A stretch of DNA of 20,222 nucleotides from RGIG2206 sp045577615 (GCA_045577615.1 JAZNIT010000014.1:1-20222); one strand, 5' to 3'. Counted from the first letter of the stretch, positions 1-6,715 are shown. Made by a program: numbers and translations. Notes: generated from the sequence alone by a model not told the origin.

Positions 1-16
1 AATGTGGGTTCTTTTC

Positions 17-108
17 TGGCGGAGAAGGAGGGATTCGAACCCTCGAACCGCGATTAACGGTTACACGATTTCCAATCGTGCGCGCTCGACCAACTACGCG
101 ACTTCTCC
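17..108 (-). tRNA. tRNA-Ser (anticodon GGA)
   Basis: Read on the minus strand, this folds into a class II tRNA. The acceptor arm pairs GGAGAAG with CTTCTCC, the discriminator is G, and the CCA end is encoded in the DNA (17-19). The anticodon stem CACGA/TCGTG flanks a seven-base loop whose anticodon, GGA, lies at 71-73. A long variable arm and a T arm with the TTCGAAT-type loop follow. A long variable arm with anticodon GGA indicates serine and reading of UCC/UCU codons. Confidence 0.97.
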
Positions 109-120
109 AAACGCTTTATT

Positions 121-149
121 ATTATACACAAGCGGTATATAAAAATCAA
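121..149 (-). promoter_or_regulatory. Promoter of tRNA-Ser
   Basis: On the minus strand there is a TTGATT -35 box (144-149), a 17-bp spacer and a perfect TATAAT -10 box (121-126). The -10 box ends 12 bases before the mature tRNA. Both the match and the spacing fit a sigma-A promoter. The tRNA therefore need not depend on read-through from the hydrolase gene upstream. Confidence 0.8.
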
Positions 150-173
150 GTGTTTTTTTATTTTATCTGCACC

Positions 174-956
174 TTACCAAATATAGTCCTCGTTGTGCAG
201 GTCATTCTCTCTGCCCACGAAGCCAATCTGTGCAAAATCTTCATAATTTTCACGGATGATATAATCCATATAGCTCATCACGTATTCAGAGGCCAGCTTA
301 TAGCCCATAGAGTTAAGATGTCCGCCCATAAAATAGACTTTTTTGAACTCATCATCCCAAATGGGGGAGTACTTGTGCATATCCATAACGTAGGTGAACT
401 TAAACTTCTCGGCCAAATCGTAAATCACCTTTGAGTGCATAACCTTTTTATCGTCGGGCGCGTCGGTGTTCCAATTATTCTTGGGTATGGTCATAAGGAA
501 AATTCTTGCCTTGGGCTCGATTTCGTGAATTTGACCGATAATTCTGCCCATATTACCTGCAAAGGTGTCGGCGTTTTTCTCATAATCCTCGGGGTGTACG
601 TCGGTGGCCACGTTACCGATTTCAACGCCGCGCTCGGTATCGTTTACCCCCAGAGCGATGATGTATGCCTGGCACTTCTTTTCGGGGTTGCGGAAGCCGT
701 ACCACTTGTCTGCTATGTCCACGAAGGCTTTGGCGGTCATACCACCGGATGAAAAGTTGTGCACGGTGATGCCTGCGGCGCGGCCGAGAAACTGGCCCCA
801 GGAATATTCAAAATAATTGTGGTAGTCCTTGGTACCGTCGGTTTTAGACTCAAGCTGGCCCGAAGACAAGCTGTCGCCGATGCAGCCCAGAGTGCGGATT
901 ATTCCGCAAAAGCCGCCGTTTACTACCTTATTGTCAAGAGGATTAAACTGTGACAT
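174..956 (-). CDS. SGNH/GDSL-type hydrolase, cytoplasmic
   Basis: This 260-residue protein carries SGNH-family blocks. The nucleophile block is GDSLSSG with Ser29. A glycine-rich segment lies near residues 69-72 (SSGG). GVND contains the oxyanion Asn105. GGHLNSMGY near the C terminus holds His213. Family members are esterases, acyl-hydrolases or carbohydrate deacetylases; the substrate here is unknown. The position three residues before the catalytic His, normally Asp in the DxxH motif, is Met210, so the usual triad Asp is missing at that place. There is no signal peptide. The start is supported by AAGGAG upstream. The gene begins five bases after the stop of the membrane-anchored propeller gene, so the two form an operon. 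Confidence 0.88.
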   Translation of the reverse strand: MSQFNPLDNKVVNGGFCGIIRTLGCIGDSLSSGQLESKTDGTKDYHNYFEYSWGQFLGRAAGITVHNFSSGGMTAKAFVDIADKWYGFRNPEKKCQAYIIALGVNDTERGVEIGNVATDVHPEDYEKNADTFAGNMGRIIGQIHEIEPKARIFLMTIPKNNWNTDAPDDKKVMHSKVIYDLAEKFKFTYVMDMHKYSPIWDDEFKKVYFMGGHLNSMGYKLASEYVMSYMDYIIRENYEDFAQIGFVGRENDLHNEDYIW

Positions 957-961
957 ATCAA

Positions 962-1861
962 TTACTCCTTTTCAACAATAACTTTAATTTCAGAGCCGTC
1001 GGCAAGGCAACTTTTAAGGCTGCCGTCCTCGGCATAAAAGCACACTCGCTCGTCAAGACAGCAAATGGTGCCCGACACCTTGCCAACATCCAACTGCTTG
1101 GCCTCGGCCTTTTCGTCGGTGATGTTTTTGCTGTAAAGCAGGCCGTCAAGGGTGTAGTAAAGCACGCCTTTTGAGTTGATGTTAAAGGCATCTACCTTAA
1201 AATAGCTTTGCTTGTTGGCGGTGTTGCCCGAGGCAACCGAATAGAGCATACCGTCCTGCTTATAAAACATATATGACTCATAGCGCACAAACTCGTCCAC
1301 CTTGTTGGCAAGAAAGGGCTTTACCTGAGAGCCGTCGGTGCGGGCGGTATAAATCTTGCCATCCTTAAGGTAAACCACAGCGGTGCCCGAAATCATAAAC
1401 TGTTGGGCGTTAAGGCCGACTGCAGAGGTTTCACCTGTTTGCAAAAACTGCTTGTAAAGGTCGCCCTTGCTGTCGGTATAAAAGAGCCAGTTGCCGCTGA
1501 CGGCCATCTTTTGCACGTCGGTGGCAAGAACCTTATCTGCATCACCGTCATAGTCGCTGTATTTGGCCTTGCTGTCGGGGGTGCGGTAGATTATACCCAC
1601 ATCGTAAGGACAAAGGCTGTCGGCCGCTTTGTCAATGTAATGCTCGTCCTCACCCTTGCAGTAAAGTCTGCCCTCATCGTCTATATAATAGGTGAGGGAG
1701 CCGTCCTTTGCCACAAATGCCCCATTGTGCAAATTCATAAAGGAGTTGGTGGGTGCGGTGGCAGGTCGGTCATAGGGTAATATAGAGATAAGCCCCAGTA
1801 CAATGGCACAAAGCAAGGCAAAAAGTGCAATGGGCAGGGCTGCTTTAATCTTTGAGTTCAT
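962..1861 (-). CDS. Membrane-anchored beta-propeller-like protein (DUF5050-like)
   Basis: This 299-residue protein starts with a short basic stretch and one hydrophobic segment (about residues 8-28) that acts as a signal anchor or uncleaved signal. The rest is made of repeated short strands with a pattern such as 'G-x-LYY/LFYT-x-DG-x-LY', typical of DUF5050-type prolow-density-receptor-like propellers facing the outside of the cell. No catalytic motif is visible, so a binding or scaffolding role is the most that can be inferred. The start is supported by AAAGGAG with good spacing. It is the first gene of a two-gene minus-strand operon with the SGNH hydrolase, driven by the promoter at 1895-1923. 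The link between an extracytoplasmic propeller and a hydrolase with no signal is unexplained. Confidence 0.72.
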   Translation of the reverse strand: MNSKIKAALPIALFALLCAIVLGLISILPYDRPATAPTNSFMNLHNGAFVAKDGSLTYYIDDEGRLYCKGEDEHYIDKAADSLCPYDVGIIYRTPDSKAKYSDYDGDADKVLATDVQKMAVSGNWLFYTDSKGDLYKQFLQTGETSAVGLNAQQFMISGTAVVYLKDGKIYTARTDGSQVKPFLANKVDEFVRYESYMFYKQDGMLYSVASGNTANKQSYFKVDAFNINSKGVLYYTLDGLLYSKNITDEKAEAKQLDVGKVSGTICCLDERVCFYAEDGSLKSCLADGSEIKVIVEKE

Positions 1862-1894
1862 ATTTTTGCTCCTTTAACGAGGGTTGATACAATT

Positions 1895-1923
1895 ATTTTA
1901 AAGCAATCTCAATCTTTTGTCAA
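1895..1923 (-). promoter_or_regulatory. Sigma-A promoter of the propeller/SGNH operon
   Basis: On the minus strand there is a perfect TTGACA -35 (1918-1923), 17 bases, then a TAAAAT -10 (1895-1900). It lies about 35 bp upstream of the start codon at 1861. Confidence 0.85.
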
Positions 1924-1951
1924 TTAAACTATTCCATTCTCGGTGATTTTG

Positions 1952-1960
1952 TGTTAAAAT
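1952..1960 (+). promoter_or_regulatory. Candidate extended -10 promoter for apgM-lexA
   Basis: TGTTAAAAT fits an extended -10 element (TGn plus TAAAAT) about 43 bp before the start at 2003. The -35 region at 17-bp spacing (1932-1937, TTCCAT) is poor, so the call depends on the extended -10. No LexA box of the GAAC-N4-GTTC type is visible here. Confidence 0.45.
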
Positions 1961-2002
1961 AATAAAAATTATTTTACATTTCCCGTTAAGGTGGTCTTTT
2001 TT

Positions 2003-3202
2003 ATGAAATATGTAGTTGTACTTTGCGACGGTATGGCCGACACTCCTGTGGAGGCTCTTGGCGGCAAAACCCCTATGGAGCTTGCCCAAAAGCCTAATAT
2101 GGACGCTCTCGCCCAAACCTCAACCGTGGGTATGGTGCGCACCGTTGATGACGGCTTGTCACCCGGCAGCGATGTTGCCAATCTGTCGGTAATGGGGTTT
2201 GACCCTCTTGTTTGCTACACGGGCCGTTCTCCTCTTGAGGCGGCAAGCATCGGCATCGATATGGCCGACGATGACGTAGCCATCCGCTGCAACCTTGTCA
2301 CCCTTTCTGACGAGGCTGACTATGCCGACAAAACTATGGTAGATTACTGCGCCGACGATATTTCTACTGCCGAAGCAGACGAAATTATCAAAACTCTGCA
2401 GGCACAGCTTGGCGGCGGCGAATTTGACTTTTACACGGGCGTCAGCTACCGACATTGCCTGATTTGGCACGGCGGCAAGTGCAAGGGCTACACCCTCACG
2501 CCTCCTCACGATATATCAGGTCAGCCTATCAAGGATTATCTTACGGGCCACCTTGAGTCAGGTCTTATTGAGCTTATGAAAAAGAGTGTGGATATACTCC
2601 GCGACCACCCCGTTAACAAGGCTCGCATTGCTGCAGGCCGTCGCCCCGCCACCTCTGCGTGGTTTTGGGGTCAGGGCAGTCGTCCAGGTCTTGCTAATTT
2701 TGAGCAGACCTACGGCTTAAAGGGTGCGGTAGTATCAGCCGTTGACCTTATCAAGGGCATCGGCAAATGCGCCGATATGCGCGTTATCGAGGTAGAGGGA
2801 GCCACCGGCTACATAGATACCAATTTCGACGGCAAGGCCAAGGCCGCCATCGACGCCCTTAAGGATTGCGATTACGTTTACGTTCACCTTGAAGCACCCG
2901 ACGAATGCGGCCACCGCCGCGAGGCCGAAAACAAGGTAAAGGCCATCGAGCTGATTGATGAAAAGGTGGTTAAGCCCCTGCTTGACGCCCTTGCAGGTGA
3001 GGATTTCAAGATGCTTATTTTGCCCGACCACCCCACCCCCATTGCCACCGCAACTCATTCAAGAGAGCCTGTGCCCTTCCTTCTTTACGACAGCACCGAA
3101 GAGGTAGAGGGCGTTGCAAAATTCACCGAGGCAAACGCACAGTCTACCGAGATTTTTGTTCAGCGCGGCCCCATGCTTATTAAAATGATGATTGAGGGAT
3201 AA
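2003..3202 (+). CDS. apgM: Cofactor-independent phosphoglycerate mutase homologue (ApgM family)
   Basis: This 399-residue protein belongs to the alkaline-phosphatase superfamily. It has an N-terminal metal motif CDGMAD (Asp9) and the phospho-acceptor region LSPGSDVANLSVMGFDP with Ser56. The C-terminal metal ligands lie in LPDHPTP and the following ATHSREPVP. This is the archaeal-type iPGM family, interconverting 3- and 2-phosphoglycerate in glycolysis; bacterial members have also been annotated as possible homoserine kinases (TIGR02535-like). The ATG at 2003 is preferred over an in-frame GTG at 1991 because AAGGTGG sits about 8 bases before it and the protein then begins MKYVVVLCDG as in the family. 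The stop is two bases before lexA, so the two are co-transcribed. Confidence 0.88.
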   Translation: MKYVVVLCDGMADTPVEALGGKTPMELAQKPNMDALAQTSTVGMVRTVDDGLSPGSDVANLSVMGFDPLVCYTGRSPLEAASIGIDMADDDVAIRCNLVTLSDEADYADKTMVDYCADDISTAEADEIIKTLQAQLGGGEFDFYTGVSYRHCLIWHGGKCKGYTLTPPHDISGQPIKDYLTGHLESGLIELMKKSVDILRDHPVNKARIAAGRRPATSAWFWGQGSRPGLANFEQTYGLKGAVVSAVDLIKGIGKCADMRVIEVEGATGYIDTNFDGKAKAAIDALKDCDYVYVHLEAPDECGHRREAENKVKAIELIDEKVVKPLLDALAGEDFKMLILPDHPTPIATATHSREPVPFLLYDSTEEVEGVAKFTEANAQSTEIFVQRGPMLIKMMIEG

Positions 3203-3204
3203 TT

Positions 3205-3795
3205 ATGAACAAGCTTAGCGAAAAACAGCAAAAGGTTTATGATTTTTTGCTGTCCCAATCCGCATCAGGTCTTCCTCCCACGGTGCGCGAGATTTGTGCC
3301 GCCACAGGCATCCGCTCCACCTCCACCGTTTTTGCCCTGCTCACTGCCCTTGAAGAAAAGGGACTGATAACTCGCAACGGCAAATCCTCACGCGGTATCA
3401 AGGTTGAGATGGTTTCAAGCCACGTTGACGTGCCTCTTGTGGGCACGGTAACGGCAGGCTTGCCCATACTTGCCACCGAAAATATAGAGCAGTACATTCC
3501 TCTGCCTGCCGACGTTGCCCGAGGCCGCGACACCTTTGCTCTGCGCGTCAAGGGTATGTCTATGATGAATGCAGGCATTCTTGATGGGGATATAGTCTAT
3601 GCCCACCGCACGCAGACGGCCGACGATGGGGATATCGTTGTGGCCCTTATTGAGGACGAGGCCACCGTCAAACGCCTTACCTTTGATAAAGAGGGCAGGG
3701 TTGTGCTTATGCCCGAAAACGATGCCTTTGACCCCATCATCCCCGACGAGGTGTCTATTCTGGGCAAGGTTATCGCCTCTTTCAGACAGTATTAA
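3205..3795 (+). CDS. lexA: LexA SOS repressor
   Basis: This 196-residue protein has the full LexA layout. An N-terminal winged helix-turn-helix (about 1-68, with PTVREICAATGIRSTSTV as the recognition region) is followed by a short linker and the S24 peptidase-like domain. The self-cleavage site Ala84-Gly85 lies in GTVTAGLP. The catalytic Ser119 is in VKGMSM and Lys156 is in EATVKRL. LexA represses DNA-damage genes and cleaves itself when RecA filaments form. The start codon follows GAGGGA located in the 3' end of apgM, only two bases after that gene's stop. The protein looks complete and functional. A recognisable Clostridia-type SOS box was not found upstream, so autoregulation is not evident. 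Confidence 0.96.
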   Translation: MNKLSEKQQKVYDFLLSQSASGLPPTVREICAATGIRSTSTVFALLTALEEKGLITRNGKSSRGIKVEMVSSHVDVPLVGTVTAGLPILATENIEQYIPLPADVARGRDTFALRVKGMSMMNAGILDGDIVYAHRTQTADDGDIVVALIEDEATVKRLTFDKEGRVVLMPENDAFDPIIPDEVSILGKVIASFRQY

Positions 3796-3869
3796 AAGGG
3801 GACTGAAAAAATGTAAACAGAGGTTACTGCCGCAAAGGAATGTTTTATGTTAGAACCGCGATAAAAGAA

Positions 3870-3894
3870 AAGGCTGTGCATACAGTCTTTTTTT
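3870..3894 (+). terminator. Rho-independent terminator after lexA
   Basis: AAGGCTGT (3870-3877), loop GCAT, ACAGTCTT (3882-3889) forms an 8-bp stem with one G-U pair, followed by a T run to 3894. It closes the apgM-lexA unit. Confidence 0.85.
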
Positions 3895-3895
3895 A

Positions 3896-3924
3896 TTGCA
3901 TTTTTTAGCGAGTGTTGGTATAAT
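3896..3924 (+). promoter_or_regulatory. Promoter of the cobalamin riboswitch transcript
   Basis: TTGCAT (3896-3901), 17 bases, then a perfect TATAAT (3919-3924) preceded by TGG, giving an extended -10. Transcription would start about at 3931, right before the riboswitch aptamer. Confidence 0.75.
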
Positions 3925-3929
3925 CAACT

Positions 3930-4095
3930 TGTCTGAAAAGGAAGCAGGTGAAAATCCTGCACGAGCCCGTCGCCGTGAGGTGATTTACAGCTTGCTCTGA
4001 CTGATGCCGCATATCAGTGACATACCATTGAGGGAACCCTTGAGAAGGTGAGCAGGCCCTTGCACCAAGTCGAAATATTTTTCAGGCAAAGCCTC
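3930..4095 (+). promoter_or_regulatory. Cobalamin (B12) riboswitch
   Basis: The conserved core is recognisable. GGAAGCAGGTGAAAATCCTG (3940-3959) is the hallmark P4/L4 segment, followed by GCCCGTCGCCGTGA. After a variable hairpin (CTGAT/ATCAG at 4001-4017) comes GAGGGAAcccTTGAGAAGG, the P6-J6/3 region. A B12-box-like AAGTCGAAATA (4067-4077) follows; its 3' half is diverged from the usual consensus. The expression platform is not fully resolved. AAGTCG in the B12 box can pair with CGACTT at 4118-4123, and CCTCC at 4092-4096 could pair with GGAGG at 4129-4133 or AGGAG at 4147-4151, which would hide the Shine-Dalgarno. B12 binding would be expected to reduce expression of the downstream lipoprotein. 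Exact ends are approximate. Confidence 0.88.
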
Positions 4096-4159
4096 CGCAA
4101 ATTACAGTTGCGAGTGCCGACTTTTAATGGAGGAAATATTAAAATTAGGAGAATGCAAA

Positions 4160-4618
4160 ATGCAAAAGACAACCTTTAAAAAAGCGTTGTCGTTGCTCAT
4201 TGCAGTTGTGCTTATTGCGGCTATGGCACTGCTTGCAACAGGATGCGACGGCAACAATCCATCAACCGATACCTCATCCACAGCGCCTACAAGCTCGGTT
4301 GAAGCAACCAACGCCACCACTCTTGGTGAAGGCTCCTCCTCCTTCGACTTTGTTGTTGAAGGGGTTGACGGCAAGCAAAAAAACTTTGTCATCAAAACCG
4401 ACAAAACCACCGTTGGCGAGGCTCTGCTTGAGCTTGAGCTTATCGAAGGTGAAGACAGCCAATACGGCCTTTATGTAAAAACTGTAGATGGCACCACCCT
4501 TGACTATGACAAGGACGGCAAGTATTGGGCCTTCTACGTTAACGGCCAATATGCCGCCGCAGGAGTGGATACAACCAAAATCGCTGCAGGCGAAACCTAT
4601 ATGTTCAAAGCCGAATAA
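4160..4618 (+). CDS. DUF4430 (transcobalamin-like) lipoprotein under B12 control
   Basis: This 152-residue protein begins with a lipoprotein signal ending in the lipobox LATGC. A Ser/Thr-rich linker (about residues 40-65) leads to one DUF4430 domain (about 68-152). The domain shows the typical 'VGEALLELELI', 'YGLYVKTVDG' and 'YWAFYVNGQYAAAGVDTTKI' segments, the last matching the C-terminal domain of transcobalamin/intrinsic-factor proteins. With the B12 riboswitch in its leader, the simplest inference is a cell-surface cobalamin-binding lipoprotein that helps uptake. The ATG at 4160 is chosen because AGGAG (4147-4151) sits 8 bases upstream and the signal peptide then starts MQKTTFKK; an earlier in-frame ATG at 4127 has no ribosome binding site and would spoil the signal peptide. 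No transporter gene is adjacent; the gene stands alone. Confidence 0.88.
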   Translation: MQKTTFKKALSLLIAVVLIAAMALLATGCDGNNPSTDTSSTAPTSSVEATNATTLGEGSSSFDFVVEGVDGKQKNFVIKTDKTTVGEALLELELIEGEDSQYGLYVKTVDGTTLDYDKDGKYWAFYVNGQYAAAGVDTTKIAAGETYMFKAE

Positions 4619-4630
4619 ACAGTAAAAAAG

Positions 4631-4665
4631 AAGGTTGGTTCAGCAAACGCTGAGCCAACCTTTTT
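4631..4665. terminator. Bidirectional terminator between convergent genes
   Basis: A 14-bp stem (4631-4644 with 4649-4662, one G-U pair) around an AAAC loop. It is followed by T residues on the plus strand and by a T-rich stretch on the minus strand (4625-4630). It lies between the stops of the DUF4430 gene and the convergent CAP lipoprotein gene. Confidence 0.9.
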
Positions 4666-4667
4666 AA

Positions 4668-5576
4668 TTATGATTCACTTGTCATAAGTATAGACCAGTA
4701 GGTGATGCCGTCGAATTCATAGTAACCGACGGAGATATACTGATAGGATTTGGAGCTGTCACCGCGAACGCCTAACGCCTCGGCACACTCATCATCCTCG
4801 ATAAAGGCCTTGTAAACCTGCTCGGCAGTATATTCGCCCCAGATGTAAACGGCCATAGACTCCTTCGACCAGATGTTGAAGTTGGTGAAAATGTCCATCT
4901 CCATCTCAACACGCTTGCCATCCTTGTCCTCGGTCATACGCACGTCGTCCATACGCTTGTCGCCGTAATTGACCATATCCACGGCCTCTTCAAAGGCACG
5001 TTGATCAGCGGCGGCCTGCAACGTACGGTTGTCGGACGGAGTGGCTGCGTTGTTGTTGGCAACGCGAGCGGCATTGATAAGCTCAACCACCTTGGCCGAC
5101 TTTTCGGCGTCACCCTCGCCACGGGTTATAATGGCGGTGCATTGACGCTTAAAGCCTTGGTCGTTGGTGCGCACAGTGATGGTAACGGCACCCGGCTTTT
5201 TGCCAAGCACATTGCCATCCTTATCCACCTGAGCAATAGATTCGTCGGAGCATTCATAATACACCGATTTGTCATAGGCGGTAGCCGGCTTGACGGAGTA
5301 TTCAATTTTGCCCGTTTTGCCGACGGGGATAATAATCACCGTTTCGGCAAGGGATATGCTGATAATTCTCGGCTTGCCGGAGGGAATTTTGGTTGTCACC
5401 TTTTCCGACTTTTCACCAATTTTACCAACCTTATATTCGGTATTGATTTTTTCGCCCGATTGACCTGCCTCTTCCTCTTGAAAAACGTCGGTTATCTTGG
5501 GAAATGTAACCTCACCGCAAGAGGTAAAAAGGCAAAGTGTAACAAGAGCAGTAATCAATGCTATAAGTTTTTTCAT
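4668..5576 (-). CDS. Lipoprotein with Ig-like (BIG2) and degenerate CAP/SCP domains, copy 1
   Basis: This 302-residue protein starts with a signal ending in a lipobox-like LFTSC (Cys20), although Phe at -3 is unusual. A charged linker leads to a BIG2-type bacterial Ig domain (about 70-151; 'KSVYYECSDESIAQVDKDGNVLG...GAVTITVRTND'). The C-terminal half (about 160-302) resembles a CAP/SCP domain: 'VVELINAARVANN...LQAAADQRAFEEAVDM' at its start and 'ISVGYYEFDGITYWSILM' at its end. It contains no histidine, so the CAP metal site is absent. It is a close paralogue of the next gene upstream (5647-6534). The ATG at 5576 is preferred over GTG at 5591 because the signal peptide begins MKKL and GGGGTG lies just upstream. 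Only 23 bases separate the start from a strong terminator, so expression would need read-through. Confidence 0.8.
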   Translation of the reverse strand: MKKLIALITALVTLCLFTSCGEVTFPKITDVFQEEEAGQSGEKINTEYKVGKIGEKSEKVTTKIPSGKPRIISISLAETVIIIPVGKTGKIEYSVKPATAYDKSVYYECSDESIAQVDKDGNVLGKKPGAVTITVRTNDQGFKRQCTAIITRGEGDAEKSAKVVELINAARVANNNAATPSDNRTLQAAADQRAFEEAVDMVNYGDKRMDDVRMTEDKDGKRVEMEMDIFTNFNIWSKESMAVYIWGEYTAEQVYKAFIEDDECAEALGVRGDSSKSYQYISVGYYEFDGITYWSILMTSES

Positions 5577-5599
5577 TATTACACCCCGCACAGAGTTTT

Positions 5600-5632
5600 A
5601 AAAAGCGGACCGGTGACGTGCACCGGTCCGCT
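5600..5632 (-). terminator. Terminator between the CAP lipoprotein paralogues
   Basis: A perfect 12-bp GC-rich stem (5604-5615 with 5621-5632, loop ACGTG) is followed on the minus strand by TTTTT (5604-5600). It is placed to stop transcripts of the upstream copy 2, and it leaves no room for a separate promoter before copy 1. Confidence 0.88.
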
Positions 5633-5646
5633 CAACCAGCAAGCTA

Positions 5647-6534
5647 TTAGGTGGTTGCCATCAATACACACCAGTAGGTTACGTTGTTGAATGCGAAGTA
5701 ACCGATGGCGATGTTATCGTAGTTAACCTTTTCGCCTTCTGCGGTGCCCTTGATGCCCAGTGCTTTAGCGTTGGACTCGTTCTTGATGAGGGCATCGTAA
5801 GCCTTCTGAGTATCCTTAGAATAGTCACCCCATACATAGAGGGCTGCGCTCTGACGAGTAAAGATGTCATAGTCAGCATAGATAGAGGTGGTCTTATCGG
5901 TGCGCTTGTCGTCCATTGACTTAGCCTTGTTGTTAACCATATCAACGGCCTCTTCAAGTGCGCGCTGGTTAGCAGCAGCGTTAAGAGATACGTTCTCTGC
6001 CTTGAGGGGATCCTGACCGTTTGCTTCACGACCCTTGTTGATGAGGGCGAGCATATCGGTAGCCTTCTTCTCGTCGCCGGCGTTCTGATGAACAACAACG
6101 GTAACAACACGCTTGAAGCCTTGGTCGTTGGTGCGGACAACGATGTCGGTGGTGCCGCAAGCAACGCCGAGAACGTTACCGTCCTTGTCAACCTTAGCGA
6201 TGTTGGTGTTTTCGCTGGTGTAGTAAACGCTCTTATCATAAGCGGTTTCAGGCTTTACAGAATAAGTAATTTGTTTTTTGGTGCCGAGAGCGAGAGAGAG
6301 AACGGTCTGATCAACAGTGATGCTGATAACGTGAGCCTTACCCTCGGGGATTTCGGTCTTAACGGGCTTTGATTCTTCGCCGATGGACTCTGACTTAACG
6401 GTAAGATCAATCTTCTTGCCGCTGGTCTTAATGGGAGTGCCGCCACTTTGAGCGGGAGCTTCTTCTCCACCGCAGCCAACCATTACGCCACAAACCATTA
6501 TTACTGCCAAAAGCAACGCAATAATCTTTTTCAT
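5647..6534 (-). CDS. Lipoprotein with Ig-like (BIG2) and degenerate CAP/SCP domains, copy 2
   Basis: This 295-residue paralogue of the 4668-5576 gene has the same architecture. A lipoprotein signal ends in MVGC (Cys21) and is followed by a Gly/Ala/Ser-rich linker. A BIG2 domain lies at about 67-148 ('KSVYYTSENTNIAKVDKDGNVLG') and a CAP/SCP-like domain at about 156-295 ('MLALINKGREANGQDPL...LNAAANQRALEEAVDMVN' and 'IAIGYFAFNNVTYWCVLM'). The CAP part lacks histidines. Both should be lipid-anchored outside the membrane; BIG domains often mediate surface adhesion or spacing. The ATG at 6534 follows GGAGG at a good distance; upstream in-frame starts (to 6600) would add residues that break the signal peptide. 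It is preceded by a long leader with competing hairpins. Confidence 0.82.
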   Translation of the reverse strand: MKKIIALLLAVIMVCGVMVGCGGEEAPAQSGGTPIKTSGKKIDLTVKSESIGEESKPVKTEIPEGKAHVISITVDQTVLSLALGTKKQITYSVKPETAYDKSVYYTSENTNIAKVDKDGNVLGVACGTTDIVVRTNDQGFKRVVTVVVHQNAGDEKKATDMLALINKGREANGQDPLKAENVSLNAAANQRALEEAVDMVNNKAKSMDDKRTDKTTSIYADYDIFTRQSAALYVWGDYSKDTQKAYDALIKNESNAKALGIKGTAEGEKVNYDNIAIGYFAFNNVTYWCVLMATT

Positions 6535-6608
6535 AAAAAATACCTCCATGCCGCTGCCGTAGCGACTAAAATTAAACTTGTTTGTTGTTCCCAACGGCAA
6601 TTCTACTG

Positions 6609-6645
6609 AAAAAAACAGCAGGGAACCCGTCGAAGGGAGTTGCTG
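6609..6645 (-). terminator. Leader terminator/attenuator before CAP lipoprotein copy 2
   Basis: On the minus strand CAGCA (6645-6641) pairs with TGCTG (6620-6616) with an inner CCC/GGG pairing, and seven T residues follow at once (6615-6609). It lies in the 5' leader, about 35 bases after the expected transcription start and 75 bases before the start codon. An upstream GGGGTTG (6668-6662) can pair with CAACTCCC (6642-6635), which uses one arm of this terminator, so an antiterminator form is possible. The structure is inferred by eye. Confidence 0.5.
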
Positions 6646-6686
6646 ATTGGAAAAGCATCCTCAACCCCACAATCGTCTTCGTTATA

Positions 6687-6715
6687 ATTCTAATACAAAT
6701 CTATCAAATAATCAA
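6687..6715 (-). promoter_or_regulatory. Promoter of the CAP lipoprotein pair
   Basis: On the minus strand there is TTGATT (6710-6715), a 17-base spacer and TAGAAT (6687-6692). This predicts a 5' leader of about 145 bases before the ATG at 6534. Confidence 0.7.

Noticed and set aside
3599..3853. Open frame overlapping the 3' end of lexA
   Set aside because: Out of frame with lexA, no ribosome binding site and low-complexity translation.
4127..4159. Earlier ATG for the DUF4430 lipoprotein
   Set aside because: It would add eleven residues before the signal peptide and has no Shine-Dalgarno; the ATG at 4160 has one at ideal distance.
5001..5690. Long plus-strand open frame opposite the CAP lipoprotein (229 codons)
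   Set aside because: Shadow of the minus-strand gene; it runs across the terminator and into the next gene, with no start signal.
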